Positions 24,344 to 33,060 of a stretch of DNA of 42,052 nt are shown here, piece by piece; position 1 is the stretch's first letter, and every line of letters starts with the position of its first letter. Location of the stretch: the NCBI GenBank assembly GCA_041916775.1, contig JAYRYZ010000033.1, positions 1 to 42,052 of the forward strand. The letters run 5' to 3'. This DNA is from UBA2357 sp041916775. Its GTDB lineage: Bacteria; Pseudomonadota; Gammaproteobacteria; Burkholderiales; Rhodocyclaceae. Under the pieces are notes generated by a model. The model saw only the letters and a program-made list of their open reading frames with translations. It was not told the origin of the DNA and did not search any database. The position numbers and the translations under genes were made by a program.

Positions 24344-25093
24344 GTGCAAATGAAGGCAAAGCTGACTGTCCCGATCACGGTTGCAGAGATCAAGACGGCC
24401 TGCTCGCAATGCAACCTGCTCGAATTGTGCCTGCCTTTCGGCATGACCGAAACCGAAATCAGCCGCCTGGATGAATTGGTTGGCGCCCGCCGCCGCGTCA
24501 AGCGCCAGCAGAATCTCTACCGCTCCGGCGACCCGTTCGAAGCGATCTATGCGATCCGCACCGGCTCCTTCAAGACCGACGTGCTGCTCGAGGACGGTCG
24601 CGAACAGGTTACCGGTTTCCAGATGACCGGCGAGATCCTGGGGCTGGACGGCATCAGCTCGGAGTCGCACTCCTGCAACGCGGTCGCGCTGGAAGACAGT
24701 GAGGTGTGCGTGATTGCGTACGACAAGCTCGAAGAACTGTCGCGCAAGATCGAGGGCCTGCAGCATCAGTTTCACAAGGTGATGAGCCGGGAGATCGTAC
24801 GCGACCATGGCGTGATGATGTTGCTCGGTTCGATGCGCGCGGAGGAGCGGCTCGCCGCCTTCCTGCTCAACCTTTCGCAGCGCTTCACCGCGCGCGGATT
24901 CTCGGCTGCCGAGTTTCACCTGCGCATGACGCGCGACGAAATCGGTTCCTATCTGGGCTTGAAGCTGGAAACGGTCTCGCGCGCCTTCTCCAAGTTTCAG
25001 GAGGAAGGCCTGATCGGCGTGCAGCAGAAGCACATCCGCATCCTGGATATCGCCGGCTTGCGCAAACTGATCCACCACCCCGCCCAACACTGA
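24344..25093 (+). CDS. fnr: FNR-type oxygen-sensing transcription regulator
   Basis: A 249-aa Crp/Fnr regulator (GTG 24344; an ATG six bases later gives 247 aa, and the GGGA element at 24330-24333 favours the GTG). The N-terminal cysteines CSQCNLLELC plus a central Cys in SHSCNAVAL are the four ligands of the FNR [4Fe-4S] cluster, which falls apart in oxygen. The beta-roll effector domain is followed by the dimer helix and the helix-turn-helix IGSYLGLKLETVSRAFSKF, with the E-xx-SR residues that read TTGAT. It is divergent from hemN. Predicted targets in this window are hemN and ccoNOQP. Confidence 0.95.
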   Translation: MQMKAKLTVPITVAEIKTACSQCNLLELCLPFGMTETEISRLDELVGARRRVKRQQNLYRSGDPFEAIYAIRTGSFKTDVLLEDGREQVTGFQMTGEILGLDGISSESHSCNAVALEDSEVCVIAYDKLEELSRKIEGLQHQFHKVMSREIVRDHGVMMLLGSMRAEERLAAFLLNLSQRFTARGFSAAEFHLRMTRDEIGSYLGLKLETVSRAFSKFQEEGLIGVQQKHIRILDIAGLRKLIHHPAQH

Positions 25094-25144
25094 TCGGCGA
25101 CATACCACCAAGACGCAAGAGGCGCCTCGTGCTGAACAAGCTGG

Positions 25145-25528
25145 TCAGGCGAGAAAGCCCAGCGGATTGCGCGTCAGCGCCACCGACACGATCCACGCAA
25201 AGCACACGCAGGCCAGCACGAACGCCACTGCGCGCCGACCCCGGGTTCTGCCACGCCTGAGCGCCACCGCGCCCAGCACGATGTAGAGCAGCAAGCCGAC
25301 GATCTTCGCGCTCACCCAGGCCGACACCGGTGGATACTGACCGCTCCACGCCGCCAGCGCGACTGCGCTCCCGAGGAGCATGGTATCCACCACATGTGGC
25401 ACGATGCGCGTCAGCCGATGCAGAAGCCAGCGACTATCGAGCAGCATCCACAGTCCACGCAGCAGGAAGCCGAGACCGCTCAGCACCACGCAGGCGACAT
25501 GCAGGTGCTTGATCGCCAGGTAGCTCAT
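25145..25528 (-). CDS. SirB-family membrane protein
   Basis: A 127-aa protein with four predicted membrane helices. The start MSYLAIKHLHVACVVLSGLG and RIVPHVVDTMLLGSAVALA are typical of the SirB family (PF04247), whose biochemical role is not known despite its link to invasion-gene regulation in Salmonella. Length is typical. It is convergent with fnr and lies 23 bases from the end of phaC, on the same strand, so it may be co-transcribed with phaC. Confidence 0.85.
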   Translation of the reverse strand: MSYLAIKHLHVACVVLSGLGFLLRGLWMLLDSRWLLHRLTRIVPHVVDTMLLGSAVALAAWSGQYPPVSAWVSAKIVGLLLYIVLGAVALRRGRTRGRRAVAFVLACVCFAWIVSVALTRNPLGFLA

Positions 25529-25551
25529 CGGGTCGTCACTTCGTGCGCCGT

Positions 25552-27285
25552 TCAGGACTCGAGGACATAGGTTCCAGGAGCATCTGCAAGTTTCGCAAAT
25601 CCGCGCTTGCTCACTGGCGGTGCATCACGCAATTCACCGCAACGCGGCTTGAGCCAGGCCATCCAGTCCTCCCACCAGCTGCCCGGGCGCTCGCTCGCCT
25701 CCTGCATCCAGCTTTCGGCAGTGCCGGAGCGGTGCGCTTCGGCCACCCAGAACTTGCGCTTGGGCGGACTCACCACAGGATTGATGATGCCGAGGATATG
25801 GCCCGAGCTCGACAGCACGAAGCGCTTCGACCCTGTGACATGGTTGGTGACCTTGTAGGCCTGCTGCCATGGTGCGATGTGGTCGTCTTCGGCGGCGACG
25901 GCATAGAGCGGCTGCACGATGCGCGCGAGGTCGATGCGCTCACCGGCGATCTCGAGCGCATCCGGCTGGATGAGGCGGTTCTCGAGGTACAGCTCGCGCA
26001 GATACCAGGCATGCATCGCGTAGGGCATGCGCGTGGCGTCCATGTTCCAGAAGAGCACATCGAAAGGCGGAGGCGTCTCGCCGTACAGCCAGCCGTGCAC
26101 CACGTAGTGCCAGATCAGGCTGTTGGAACGCAGCAACCTGAACGACGAGGCCATCTCCTTGCCGTCCAGGTAGCCTTTGCGCGCCATGTTGTCGACGATG
26201 TAACGGATGCTCGACTCGTCAACGAACACCTCGATATCGCCTGGCTTGTGGAAATCCACGAGCGTGGTGAACAGCGTGAAATCCGCCACCGGGACGTCTT
26301 CAGGCTTGAAGTGACGGTTGGCCCAGGCCATGTACATCGTGAGCGCAGTCCCACCTATGCAGTAGCCGACCGCATGCACCTTGGGCGCACCGGAGAACTT
26401 CCTCGCGACCTCGACGATGGCATGAACACCGTCCTGCAGGTAACGGTCGAAGCCCACGTCGCGCATCGATGCGTCGGGGTTCTTCCAGCTGGTGATGAAC
26501 ACGTCCAGCCCCTGATCGAGCAGGTAGCGGATCATGCTCTTCTTGGGCACGAGGTCGAGAATGTAGAACTTGTTGATCCAGGGTGTGACGATGACGACCG
26601 GCTCGGCATGGACACTCGGCTGCGTGGGCGCATAGTGGATGACCTCGAGCAACTCGTTGCGAAAGACCACGGCGCCCGGCGTGGTCGCCAGGTTCTTGCC
26701 GACTTCGAAATCATCCGGATTGGTCATGCGGATGTTGCCGGCCTCCAGGTCGGCCATCATGTTGTGAAACCCCTGCACCAGGCTCTCGCCGTTCGACTCC
26801 AGCGCTTTGCGCATGGCGATCGGATTGGTCCAGAAGAAGTTCGTCGGCGCCACCGCATTCAGCCACTTGCGCCACCAGAATGCCGCGCGTCTGCGCTCCT
26901 TGTTCGAGAGGCCCGGTGTGTCATAGAGCATGTCCTGGATGTGGTGAGTGAAGGCCAGGTACCACTCCTTGGAGAGATCCCAGGTTGCGGACTCCGTCCA
27001 CAGCGGGTCCGCAAAGCGCTGGTCGTCCGGGTTGGGCTTCACCGGGTCTGGGTGCTGCTGCCCCAACATGCGATGGAGGGTATGCCACTGCAGCCGCCAC
27101 AGGTCTGCCGACAGCTTGCCCAGCCGCTCAGCGAATTCCTGCGGGTGCGAGAGCCACGCCATCTGCGCATGCACGATCGGCGCAGCCATTCCAAGCGGAT
27201 CGACCGCACCTTCGACCGACCCATGCATTTCTCGCAGTGCACGCTGCATGGTACCGACCGGGTTGACGACTTCCTTCGATTGCAT
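25552..27285 (-). CDS. phaC: class I poly(3-hydroxyalkanoate) polymerase
   Basis: A 577-aa enzyme that polymerises 3-hydroxyacyl-CoA to polyhydroxyalkanoate on intracellular granules. I start at ATG 27285 with GAGGAG about 8 bases upstream. The alpha/beta-hydrolase core has the modified lipase box GYCIGGTAL with catalytic Cys (about residue 307), Asp in AAEDDHIAPW (about 467) and His in SSGHILGIINP (about 497). The N-terminal PhaC_N region is complete. Length fits class I synthases. No phaA, phaB, phasin or phaR is beside it, though an SDR dehydrogenase lies at 38389. PHA storage fits a Rhodocyclales organism. Confidence 0.95.
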   Translation of the reverse strand: MQSKEVVNPVGTMQRALREMHGSVEGAVDPLGMAAPIVHAQMAWLSHPQEFAERLGKLSADLWRLQWHTLHRMLGQQHPDPVKPNPDDQRFADPLWTESATWDLSKEWYLAFTHHIQDMLYDTPGLSNKERRRAAFWWRKWLNAVAPTNFFWTNPIAMRKALESNGESLVQGFHNMMADLEAGNIRMTNPDDFEVGKNLATTPGAVVFRNELLEVIHYAPTQPSVHAEPVVIVTPWINKFYILDLVPKKSMIRYLLDQGLDVFITSWKNPDASMRDVGFDRYLQDGVHAIVEVARKFSGAPKVHAVGYCIGGTALTMYMAWANRHFKPEDVPVADFTLFTTLVDFHKPGDIEVFVDESSIRYIVDNMARKGYLDGKEMASSFRLLRSNSLIWHYVVHGWLYGETPPPFDVLFWNMDATRMPYAMHAWYLRELYLENRLIQPDALEIAGERIDLARIVQPLYAVAAEDDHIAPWQQAYKVTNHVTGSKRFVLSSSGHILGIINPVVSPPKRKFWVAEAHRSGTAESWMQEASERPGSWWEDWMAWLKPRCGELRDAPPVSKRGFAKLADAPGTYVLES

Positions 27286-27414
27286 GATGCGAACTCCTCG
27301 ATCCCGGCACATGCCGGATGCCTGTCGTGATGTTGCGTGATTCCCGCGCAAGTCGTGTTGATGCTCGTCACAAGTGGGCGACTTTCGACAGCACCATCGA
27401 CCGACCGGACGCGA

Positions 27415-28830
27415 TCACCCGAACTGCAGCGGATAATCCGTGTCCGGCTCCGGAATGATCACGTCTTTCCATTCCAGCCGTGTTTCAATCGCCAGTGCCA
27501 GCGCTGTAGAGGCCTCCCGCTCGCCATGCACCACGAACGTCCGCTCGGGTGGCCGTCGCAGATGAGCGAGCCAGTCGAGCAATGCGGGTTGATCTGCATG
27601 CGCGGACAAGCCGCCGATCGTGTGTATGCTGGCCCGCACCGGCAGGCGTTCGCCGAAAACCGTGATCCAGCGCGCCCCATCCACAAGGCGCCGGCCCAGT
27701 GTGCCGCCCGCCTGAAAGCCGCAAATGACGATACTCGATGCGGGACGCGTGATGTTGTAGCGCAGGTGGTGCTTGATGCGCCCTGCCTCGCACATGCCAC
27801 TTGCCGATATGATGACCAACCCCGACTCGACCGCATTGAGCGCCATCGATTCCTCGACATCCCGTACGAAGCGCAGCCCCAGGCGCTCCGGGTGGGCACG
27901 CATCCAGTTCAGCAGATCGCGCGTCTCCTCGTCCCACAGCGCGTCGTGCCTCAAGGTGAGCTCCGTGGCCGCGAGCGCCATGGGCGAATCCACCACGATC
28001 TGCAGCGGCGCCACCCGCCCCTCCCTGACGAGGCGAGCGAGAACGAAGATCACTTCCTGTGTGCGACCGACCGCAAACGCCGGAATGATGACGTTGCCAC
28101 CGCGACGTTCCAGCGTGTTCCCGAGGATCGCGACGAGCTCGGCCTCGGTTTCGGCCATGGGTCTATGCGCACGGTTGCCGTAGGTCGACTCCACCACGAG
28201 AACATCGGCCCGGCTCACATGCGCAGGGTCACGCAGCACCGGCCGACCCGGCTGCCCGAGATCACCGGTGAACACGATACGGCGCGACGTCCCGCCGTGC
28301 GCGATATCCACCTCGATGATGGCGGATCCCAGGATGTGACCAGCGTCGGTGAACCTGCAACTGACGCCCTCCCCGGGAGAGAAGGTCGCGCCGTACTCCA
28401 CCGCACGCAGCCGCGCGAGGCTCGCGCGTGCCTGCTCCACGGTATAGAGCGGCACGGCGTTGAAGGCTCGCTTGCGATCCCTCTTGCGCGCATTGCGCGT
28501 CGCCCACTCGGCCTCTTTCTCCTGGATGTGCGCAGCATCCAGCAGCAACACCTCCAGCAAATCGACCGTCGCGGGTGTGGCATAGATCGGCCCCTTGTAG
28601 CCGAGCGCGACAAGGCGTGGAATGAGTCCGCTGTGATCGAGATGGGCATGGGTAAGCAGCATGAAGCGCACGGCACGCAGATCAAAACCGAGCGCGCCGA
28701 GGTTGCGACGTGCAGCACTTCGCCCGCCCTGGAACATTCCGCAATCCACGAGGAAGCGCCCGCACGGCGCATCCACTGACACGCACGAGCCGGTGACCTC
28801 ACCCGCTGCGCCACGAAATATCAGGTCCAT
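27415..28830 (-). CDS. beta-CASP metallo-beta-lactamase-fold RNase
   Basis: A 471-aa protein of the YSH1/CPSF73-like RNA-processing group. The zinc motif THAHLDHSG (about residues 59-67) and DAGHILGSA (about 165) bind two metals. The beta-CASP domain contains VESTYGNR, VIIPAFAVGRTQEV, ISASGMCEAGRIKHHL and the C-terminal SAHADQ. The family includes mRNA 3'-end endonucleases and several bacterial homologues of unclear target. It is divergent from a universal stress protein gene with only 85 bases between them. Confidence 0.9.
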   Translation of the reverse strand: MDLIFRGAAGEVTGSCVSVDAPCGRFLVDCGMFQGGRSAARRNLGALGFDLRAVRFMLLTHAHLDHSGLIPRLVALGYKGPIYATPATVDLLEVLLLDAAHIQEKEAEWATRNARKRDRKRAFNAVPLYTVEQARASLARLRAVEYGATFSPGEGVSCRFTDAGHILGSAIIEVDIAHGGTSRRIVFTGDLGQPGRPVLRDPAHVSRADVLVVESTYGNRAHRPMAETEAELVAILGNTLERRGGNVIIPAFAVGRTQEVIFVLARLVREGRVAPLQIVVDSPMALAATELTLRHDALWDEETRDLLNWMRAHPERLGLRFVRDVEESMALNAVESGLVIISASGMCEAGRIKHHLRYNITRPASSIVICGFQAGGTLGRRLVDGARWITVFGERLPVRASIHTIGGLSAHADQPALLDWLAHLRRPPERTFVVHGEREASTALALAIETRLEWKDVIIPEPDTDYPLQFG

Positions 28831-28876
28831 CCCAATCTCTCCAAAGTCGGCAGAAACTTCATTCGACGGGCAGGGC

Positions 28877-28882
28877 TATAAT
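28877..28882 (+). promoter_or_regulatory. -10 element of universal stress protein gene
   Basis: A perfect TATAAT lies 33 bases before the chosen start codon. A weak -35 candidate (ACTTCA, 28856-28861) is 15 bases upstream. No FNR box was seen here. Confidence 0.55.
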
Positions 28883-28915
28883 GGCACGGAACCCCTTGCG
28901 TTTGGAGTCATGATC

Positions 28916-29359
28916 ATGTTCAAGCATCTGCTCGTACCCACGGACGGCTCTCCGCTATCCACGTCCACCGTCGACCGTGCCGTCTCCTTTGCCAAGGAGG
29001 CCGGCGCGCGCATCACTTTCTTCTACGCGCAGCCGGACTTCCCCATGCCCATTTACGGGGAAGGCGCCCTGATAGACCCGACAACCCCTGAACAGTTTGC
29101 AAAGTCGGCAGCGGAGGAAGCTCGCGTCATCCTCGAGAAGGCCAAGCAGACGGCAGACGCTGCCGGCGTCACGGCAGGAACCGATACCGTCGTCAATGAG
29201 GTGCCGTACGAGGGCATCATCGACGCCGCCAACCGGCATGGCTGCGACCTGATCTTCATGGCTTCCCATGGCCGGCGAGGTATCGCAGGCCTTCTGCTCG
29301 GGAGTGAGGCGACCAAGGTCCTGACGCACTCCAAGATCCCGGTACTGATCTATCGTTGA
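28916..29359 (+). CDS. universal stress protein, UspA family
   Basis: A 147-aa single Usp domain. I chose ATG 28916 (MFKHLLVPTDGS) because GGAG sits 8 bases upstream; the in-frame ATG six bases earlier is too close to it. The N-terminal VPTDGS and the C-terminal ASHGRRGIAGLLLGSEATK form the ATP-binding motif G-2x-G-9x-G(S/T), so it belongs to the ATP-binding class of Usp proteins. Such proteins help in stress survival and are often FNR- or ANR-linked, though no such site is visible here. Divergent from the beta-CASP gene. Confidence 0.92.
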   Translation: MFKHLLVPTDGSPLSTSTVDRAVSFAKEAGARITFFYAQPDFPMPIYGEGALIDPTTPEQFAKSAAEEARVILEKAKQTADAAGVTAGTDTVVNEVPYEGIIDAANRHGCDLIFMASHGRRGIAGLLLGSEATKVLTHSKIPVLIYR

Positions 29360-29364
29360 AAGTG

Positions 29365-29403
29365 AAGACCCCCGCTGCGCACAAGATGTGCGGCGGGGGT
29401 CTT
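29365..29403 (+). terminator. hairpin terminator after universal stress protein gene
   Basis: An 11-bp stem AAGACCCCCGC/GCGGGGGTCTT, extended by GCAC/GTGC toward the loop, starts 5 bases after the stop. A clear T run is lacking, so its efficiency is uncertain. It lies between convergent genes. Confidence 0.55.
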
Positions 29404-29470
29404 GAGTTGCCGGAAGAGTTGCCGAACCCTCCGGAGCGGAGTCGTCCGGATGATCCGCCCTTCTGAGTGC

Positions 29471-29710
29471 TCAGTGCTGCTGCGGAGAATTGATCTCTTC
29501 GGCGCCTTTCTGCAGAAAGATCGTCAACAGACTTGAGGCTGCACAGACCAACCACAGGCCGATGAAGGCGATGGAGTAGGTCGTGAGCAGGGAGTAATGT
29601 ACCGGTTCGCCGAACAGGTAGAGCTCCTGCGGATCGATGACCATGAAGAACACCACAGCGGCGATCCCTGCGATCAGGAACGACGGCCACAACACCTGAA
29701 TCCACTTCAT
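29471..29710 (-). CDS. small membrane protein downstream of ccoGH
   Basis: A 79-aa protein with two hydrophobic helices: about residues 7-25 (LWPSFLIAGIAAVVFFMV) and 45-65 (YSIAFIGLWLVCAASSLLTI). The start is ATG 29710; a GTG directly before it is in frame. GGGAG lies about 7 bases upstream. It ends with a polar tail, EEINSPQQH. It follows the DUF3149 gene by 33 bases and is last in the ccoG-ccoH run, so co-expression with the oxidase assembly genes is likely. I do not recognise a named family; its role is unknown. Confidence 0.8.
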   Translation of the reverse strand: MKWIQVLWPSFLIAGIAAVVFFMVIDPQELYLFGEPVHYSLLTTYSIAFIGLWLVCAASSLLTIFLQKGAEEINSPQQH

Positions 29711-29743
29711 CACAGCGCTCCCCTGCCCGCCGACGGGCCTCGT

Positions 29744-29887
29744 TCAATTGCCTCTGGACTTCCTCTCATCCTCTTCCATGTGGCGGCGGGCGTAACTGTA
29801 AATGTAGCCACCCATCACGAGAATGAAGCCGATCGTGAATACGCTCAACAGGCCGATATCGGTTGTGAAAAGCTCTTTCCAAGCCAT
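29744..29887 (-). CDS. DUF3149-like 47-aa membrane protein
   Basis: A very short gene: 47 aa starting MAWKELFTTDIGLLS, with one membrane helix (about residues 11-31) and a highly charged C-terminus (RRHMEEDERKSRGN). The sequence pattern matches my memory of the DUF3149 family, small single-helix proteins found in betaproteobacterial cbb3 loci. GAAGGAGA lies about 6 bases before the ATG. It sits 24 bases after ccoH and 33 before the 79-aa membrane gene. The size and single helix resemble CcoQ or CcoS, so an oxidase assembly or stabilising role is possible but unproven. Confidence 0.8.
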   Translation of the reverse strand: MAWKELFTTDIGLLSVFTIGFILVMGGYIYSYARRHMEEDERKSRGN

Positions 29888-29911
29888 GATGCATCTCCTT
29901 CTCTACAGCGG

Positions 29912-30427
29912 TTAGGAAACATAAGGAACAATCCTGATGTCCGTCTCTGCAGGGAGATTTGCGGTCCCGTTCAAGCGCCAGGCGCGGGACTCGTCTTCTA
30001 TTTGTAGTAGCCAGCGTCCCGCCGTGAGAGGCTGAACGCTGCCACTGAACACACCATTTCGTCCGACCAGCACCAGCGTCTGGTCATAACCCTCACGCGT
30101 CGGATGGGCGATGGTCACGAACACGCTGCTGGGCAACTGTGCCCCCTGGCTGGACGCCAGCACCATCGAGAACTCTCCGCCACGCAAGCTGACTTGAGCA
30201 CTCAGGCCAAGCTCGGCGGCCTTGGCCGAGCGCGCCATCGTCTGTCCGATGGCGCGACCTTCCTTGTAGTAGTCATCCACCACCATACCGTCGAAAGTGT
30301 CGTGCGCAATCCAGAAGGTGATGAGCCCGGCGACGACTGCGGTAGCGGGAAACGCCATCAGAAACCAGGGCCAGCCCTGCTTGTACCAGGGCTGGACGGT
30401 GTTGCGGGAAGCGGCTGCAGTTTGCAT
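29912..30427 (-). CDS. ccoH: cbb3 oxidase assembly protein CcoH/FixH
   Basis: A 171-aa FixH-family protein with one membrane helix (about residues 18-42, WPWFLMAFPATAVVAGLITF) and a periplasmic beta-sandwich domain. The motif VVDDYYKEGRAI just after the helix is the FixH hallmark. CcoH is needed for stable assembly of cbb3 oxidase in other bacteria. The gene begins 12 bases after the ccoG stop and is followed by the two small membrane genes, all on one strand. Confidence 0.92.
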   Translation of the reverse strand: MQTAAASRNTVQPWYKQGWPWFLMAFPATAVVAGLITFWIAHDTFDGMVVDDYYKEGRAIGQTMARSAKAAELGLSAQVSLRGGEFSMVLASSQGAQLPSSVFVTIAHPTREGYDQTLVLVGRNGVFSGSVQPLTAGRWLLQIEDESRAWRLNGTANLPAETDIRIVPYVS

Positions 30428-30439
30428 CTGTATGAATCC

Positions 30440-31870
30440 TCAACGCGGCATGATGAAAGTCGACTCTTCCTCGACCAGAACCGACTCATCGCCCTCCACC
30501 ACTATGTCGAAACGGATGGGGTGTGAGCCAGGCGCAACCGCACCAGGCGGTACCTGAACCTGTATGAGCACGGACTCCGTACCTGCAGCCTGGACATCGA
30601 TCACGTTCTTGCCCTCGATCCGGATGCCCTCTATGCCGCCGACGGAGAGACGCACCGCGCGGGGGTGCTCGACCATGTTCATGATCTGCAGCTGGAACAC
30701 ATTCTCGATCGCGCCACTCGACACCTCGCGTGCAATGGTCGCACGGTCACGGATGATGTCCACACGCAGATCCGGTCGCGTCGCGAGGCCATACAGCAGC
30801 GCCAAAGTGATCGCCACCAGGATGCCGCCGTAGATGAGGGTCCGCGGCCGCGCGACGTGGCCGAGAATCTCCTTCATCCCCCAGTGTTTCTTGACCGCGT
30901 TCTCGGTGGAATAGCGGATGAGCCCGCGCGGGTAGTTCATCTTGTCCATCACGTCGTCGCAAGCGTCGATACAGGCCGCACAGCCGATGCATTCGTACTG
31001 CAGGCCCTTACGGATGTCGATGCCCGTCGGGCACACCTGCACGCAGATGCCGCAGTCGATGCAGTCGCCCTTGCTCACCGTGCGCGGGTCGACCCCCTTC
31101 TTGCGGGTACCACGCGGCTCGCCACGCTCCTCGTCGTAGGTGATGACCAGCGTATCCGGGTCGAACATCACCCCCTGGAAACGTGCATACGGGCACATGT
31201 ACTTGCACACCTGCTCGCGCATGATGCCGGCGAAGACGTACGTAAAGGTGCCGTAGAAAAGAATCCAGAAGATCTCCCAGCCGCCGAAAGAGAACGTCGT
31301 CGCCGACGCGAGCAGTTCGTTCAAGGGCGAAAAGTACGCGACGAAGGTGAAACCGGTCCACAAGGAGAGCAGCCCCCAGGCACCGAACTTGGCCGCACGC
31401 AAGGCGAACTTGCGCCCGTCCATCGGCGCTTCTGCGAGCTTGCGACGCTTGTTGTGATCCCCTTCGATCTTCTCCTCTATCCACATGAAGATCTCGGTAT
31501 AGACCGTCTGCGGACAGGCATAGCCACACCACAGACGACCCGCTATCGCAGTGAAGAAGAACAGTGCGTAGGCCGAGATGATGAGCAGGATGGCGAGATA
31601 AAAGACATCTTGCGGCCAGAACACCCAGCCGAAGATATAGAACTTGCGTTCCGTCAGATGAAGCAGAACTGCCTGGCGATCATTCCACTGCAACCAGGGC
31701 AAACCATAGAAAACCAGCTGCGTGACCCAGACGAGGATCCAGCGCCAGCGCGCGAAAAGTCCGGTGACCGAGCGTACATGAAGCTTCTTGCGTGCTTCAT
31801 ACAAACCACCCGACTCCGGGCTCTTGCCTTCCCCACTCGAGCCCTTTGCCCCCTGCGACTTATCCGTCAT
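30440..31870 (-). CDS. ccoG: cbb3 oxidase accessory protein CcoG/FixG
   Basis: A 476-aa membrane iron-sulfur protein. CcoG reduces Cu(II) to Cu(I) for insertion into the cbb3 oxidase in Rhodobacter. It has about five membrane helices, a FixG/RdxA core with CGYACPQTVYTEIFMW and CKYMCPYARFQGVMFD, and two ferredoxin-like clusters, CIDCGICVQVCPTGIDI and CIGCAACIDACD. A C-terminal Ig-like domain (about residues 355-476) faces the periplasm. All cysteines are present. It starts 91 bases after ccoP across two short hairpins, so it may be partly uncoupled from ccoNOQP. Confidence 0.95.
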   Translation of the reverse strand: MTDKSQGAKGSSGEGKSPESGGLYEARKKLHVRSVTGLFARWRWILVWVTQLVFYGLPWLQWNDRQAVLLHLTERKFYIFGWVFWPQDVFYLAILLIISAYALFFFTAIAGRLWCGYACPQTVYTEIFMWIEEKIEGDHNKRRKLAEAPMDGRKFALRAAKFGAWGLLSLWTGFTFVAYFSPLNELLASATTFSFGGWEIFWILFYGTFTYVFAGIMREQVCKYMCPYARFQGVMFDPDTLVITYDEERGEPRGTRKKGVDPRTVSKGDCIDCGICVQVCPTGIDIRKGLQYECIGCAACIDACDDVMDKMNYPRGLIRYSTENAVKKHWGMKEILGHVARPRTLIYGGILVAITLALLYGLATRPDLRVDIIRDRATIAREVSSGAIENVFQLQIMNMVEHPRAVRLSVGGIEGIRIEGKNVIDVQAAGTESVLIQVQVPPGAVAPGSHPIRFDIVVEGDESVLVEEESTFIMPR

Positions 31871-31910
31871 TTCGGTTAATCCGTATACACTAATATTGCC
31901 GACTTGATAT

Positions 31911-31955
31911 CCCCGGGCCGTAGCCCGGGGATGAACTTGGCCAATGCCCGGCCAA
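31911..31955 (-). terminator. paired hairpins between ccoP and ccoG
   Basis: Two inverted repeats lie in the 91-base gap: CCCCGGGC/GCCCGGGG with a 4-base loop (31911-31930) and TTGGCC/GGCCAA with a 7-base loop (31937-31955). Neither has a T run. They could attenuate transcription or protect the ccoNOQP mRNA 3' end. Confidence 0.45.
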
Positions 31956-31961
31956 GCGCTC

Positions 31962-32858
31962 TTACTTGTTGTTGCTCAAACCCCAGACATAGGCGGTCAG
32001 CAGATGCACCTTGTCTTCACCGAGGAATGCACCGAACGCAGGCATCTGATTCATCCGGCCGTTCGTCACGGTTTCGACGATCGATGCTTCAGAGGAGCCC
32101 CACATCCAGTACTCGTCGGTCAGATCGGGGGCGCCCAGCATCGGGTTGCCCTTGGCATCGGCATTGTGGCACGCCACGCAGTTCTGCTGGAACAACTCCG
32201 CCCCGCGTTGGGCACGCAGCGAATCATGCGCGAGGTTGGACATCGAACGCACGTAGTTCGCGACGTCCTTGACGCCCTCGCCGCCCAGCACCGAACCGAA
32301 CGGCGTCATCACGCCCATGCGCCCGCCGTTGATGGTGGCCTTGATTGCATCGGACTCACCCCCCCAATGCCAGATGGCATCCGTCAGCTTCGGAAAGCCC
32401 CGAGCACCACCCGCATCCGAGCCATGGCACTGCGCGCAATACGTCAGGAACAGGCGCTGCCCCATTGCACGTGCCTCAGGGTCAGCGGCCACTGCAGCCA
32501 CGTCCATCTGCGAGTACTTTGCAAAGATCGGGCCGTAACGCTCGGCCGCGACCTTCTGCTCGGCATCGTACTGACCGACCGAGGACCAGCCCAACACACC
32601 CTTGTTGTTGCCGAAGCCGGGATACATCACGAGGTACACCACCGCGAAGATCACCGTGATCCAGAACAGGTACAACCACCAGCGCGGCAGCGGGTTGTTG
32701 TACTCGGCGAGATTCTCGTCCCAGACATGCCCGTGCAGTTCCACCGGCCCCGTTTCGCGCTTGTTGTTCGACAGCAGTACGAACAGACAGAACGCGAGAC
32801 TGAGCGCCACGAGCCCCATTACATAGATGTTCCAGAAGCCGCTTACGAAATCAGCCAT
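31962..32858 (-). CDS. ccoP: cbb3 oxidase dihaem subunit III
   Basis: A 298-aa dihaem cytochrome c anchored in the inner membrane. Start MADFVSGFWNIYVMGLV (ATG 32858), 4 bases after ccoQ. There are two membrane helices (about residues 11-29 and 58-75), then two c-type haem domains with CAQCH and CVACH and their distal Met ligands. It passes electrons from cytochrome c to CcoO and CcoN. Length is typical. It ends the structural ccoNOQP operon. Confidence 0.97.
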   Translation of the reverse strand: MADFVSGFWNIYVMGLVALSLAFCLFVLLSNNKRETGPVELHGHVWDENLAEYNNPLPRWWLYLFWITVIFAVVYLVMYPGFGNNKGVLGWSSVGQYDAEQKVAAERYGPIFAKYSQMDVAAVAADPEARAMGQRLFLTYCAQCHGSDAGGARGFPKLTDAIWHWGGESDAIKATINGGRMGVMTPFGSVLGGEGVKDVANYVRSMSNLAHDSLRAQRGAELFQQNCVACHNADAKGNPMLGAPDLTDEYWMWGSSEASIVETVTNGRMNQMPAFGAFLGEDKVHLLTAYVWGLSNNK

Positions 32859-32862
32859 TTGA

Positions 32863-33042
32863 TTATCCTTCCTTGATTTGCCGGCCGTGATCGACGGCCG
32901 GGGCATCGTCTTCGCCAAAGGGCAGTCGCGCCGCCTCATCAAATCCGGCCTTGGCCTGCTTGCTGTATGCCCAGAAGCAGATTCCCAGGAAGCACACGAG
33001 GCCGAGCACGGTGAGGATGCTCCTCATATCATTGATATCCAC
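32863..33042 (-). CDS. ccoQ: cbb3 oxidase small subunit CcoQ
   Basis: A 59-aa single-helix protein that stabilises the oxidase. The GTG start 33042 has GGAGGAG about 7 bases upstream; an internal ATG 15 bases later lacks a ribosome site. Translation begins VDINDMRSILTVLG, followed by a membrane helix (about residues 9-25) and a charged tail ending GRQIKEG. It fits exactly between ccoO (18 bases) and ccoP (4 bases). The C-terminal segment WAYSKQAKAGFDEAA is typical of CcoQ. Confidence 0.9.
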   Translation of the reverse strand: MDINDMRSILTVLGLVCFLGICFWAYSKQAKAGFDEAARLPFGEDDAPAVDHGRQIKEG

Positions 33043-33060
33043 GACGCAACTCCTCCAACC

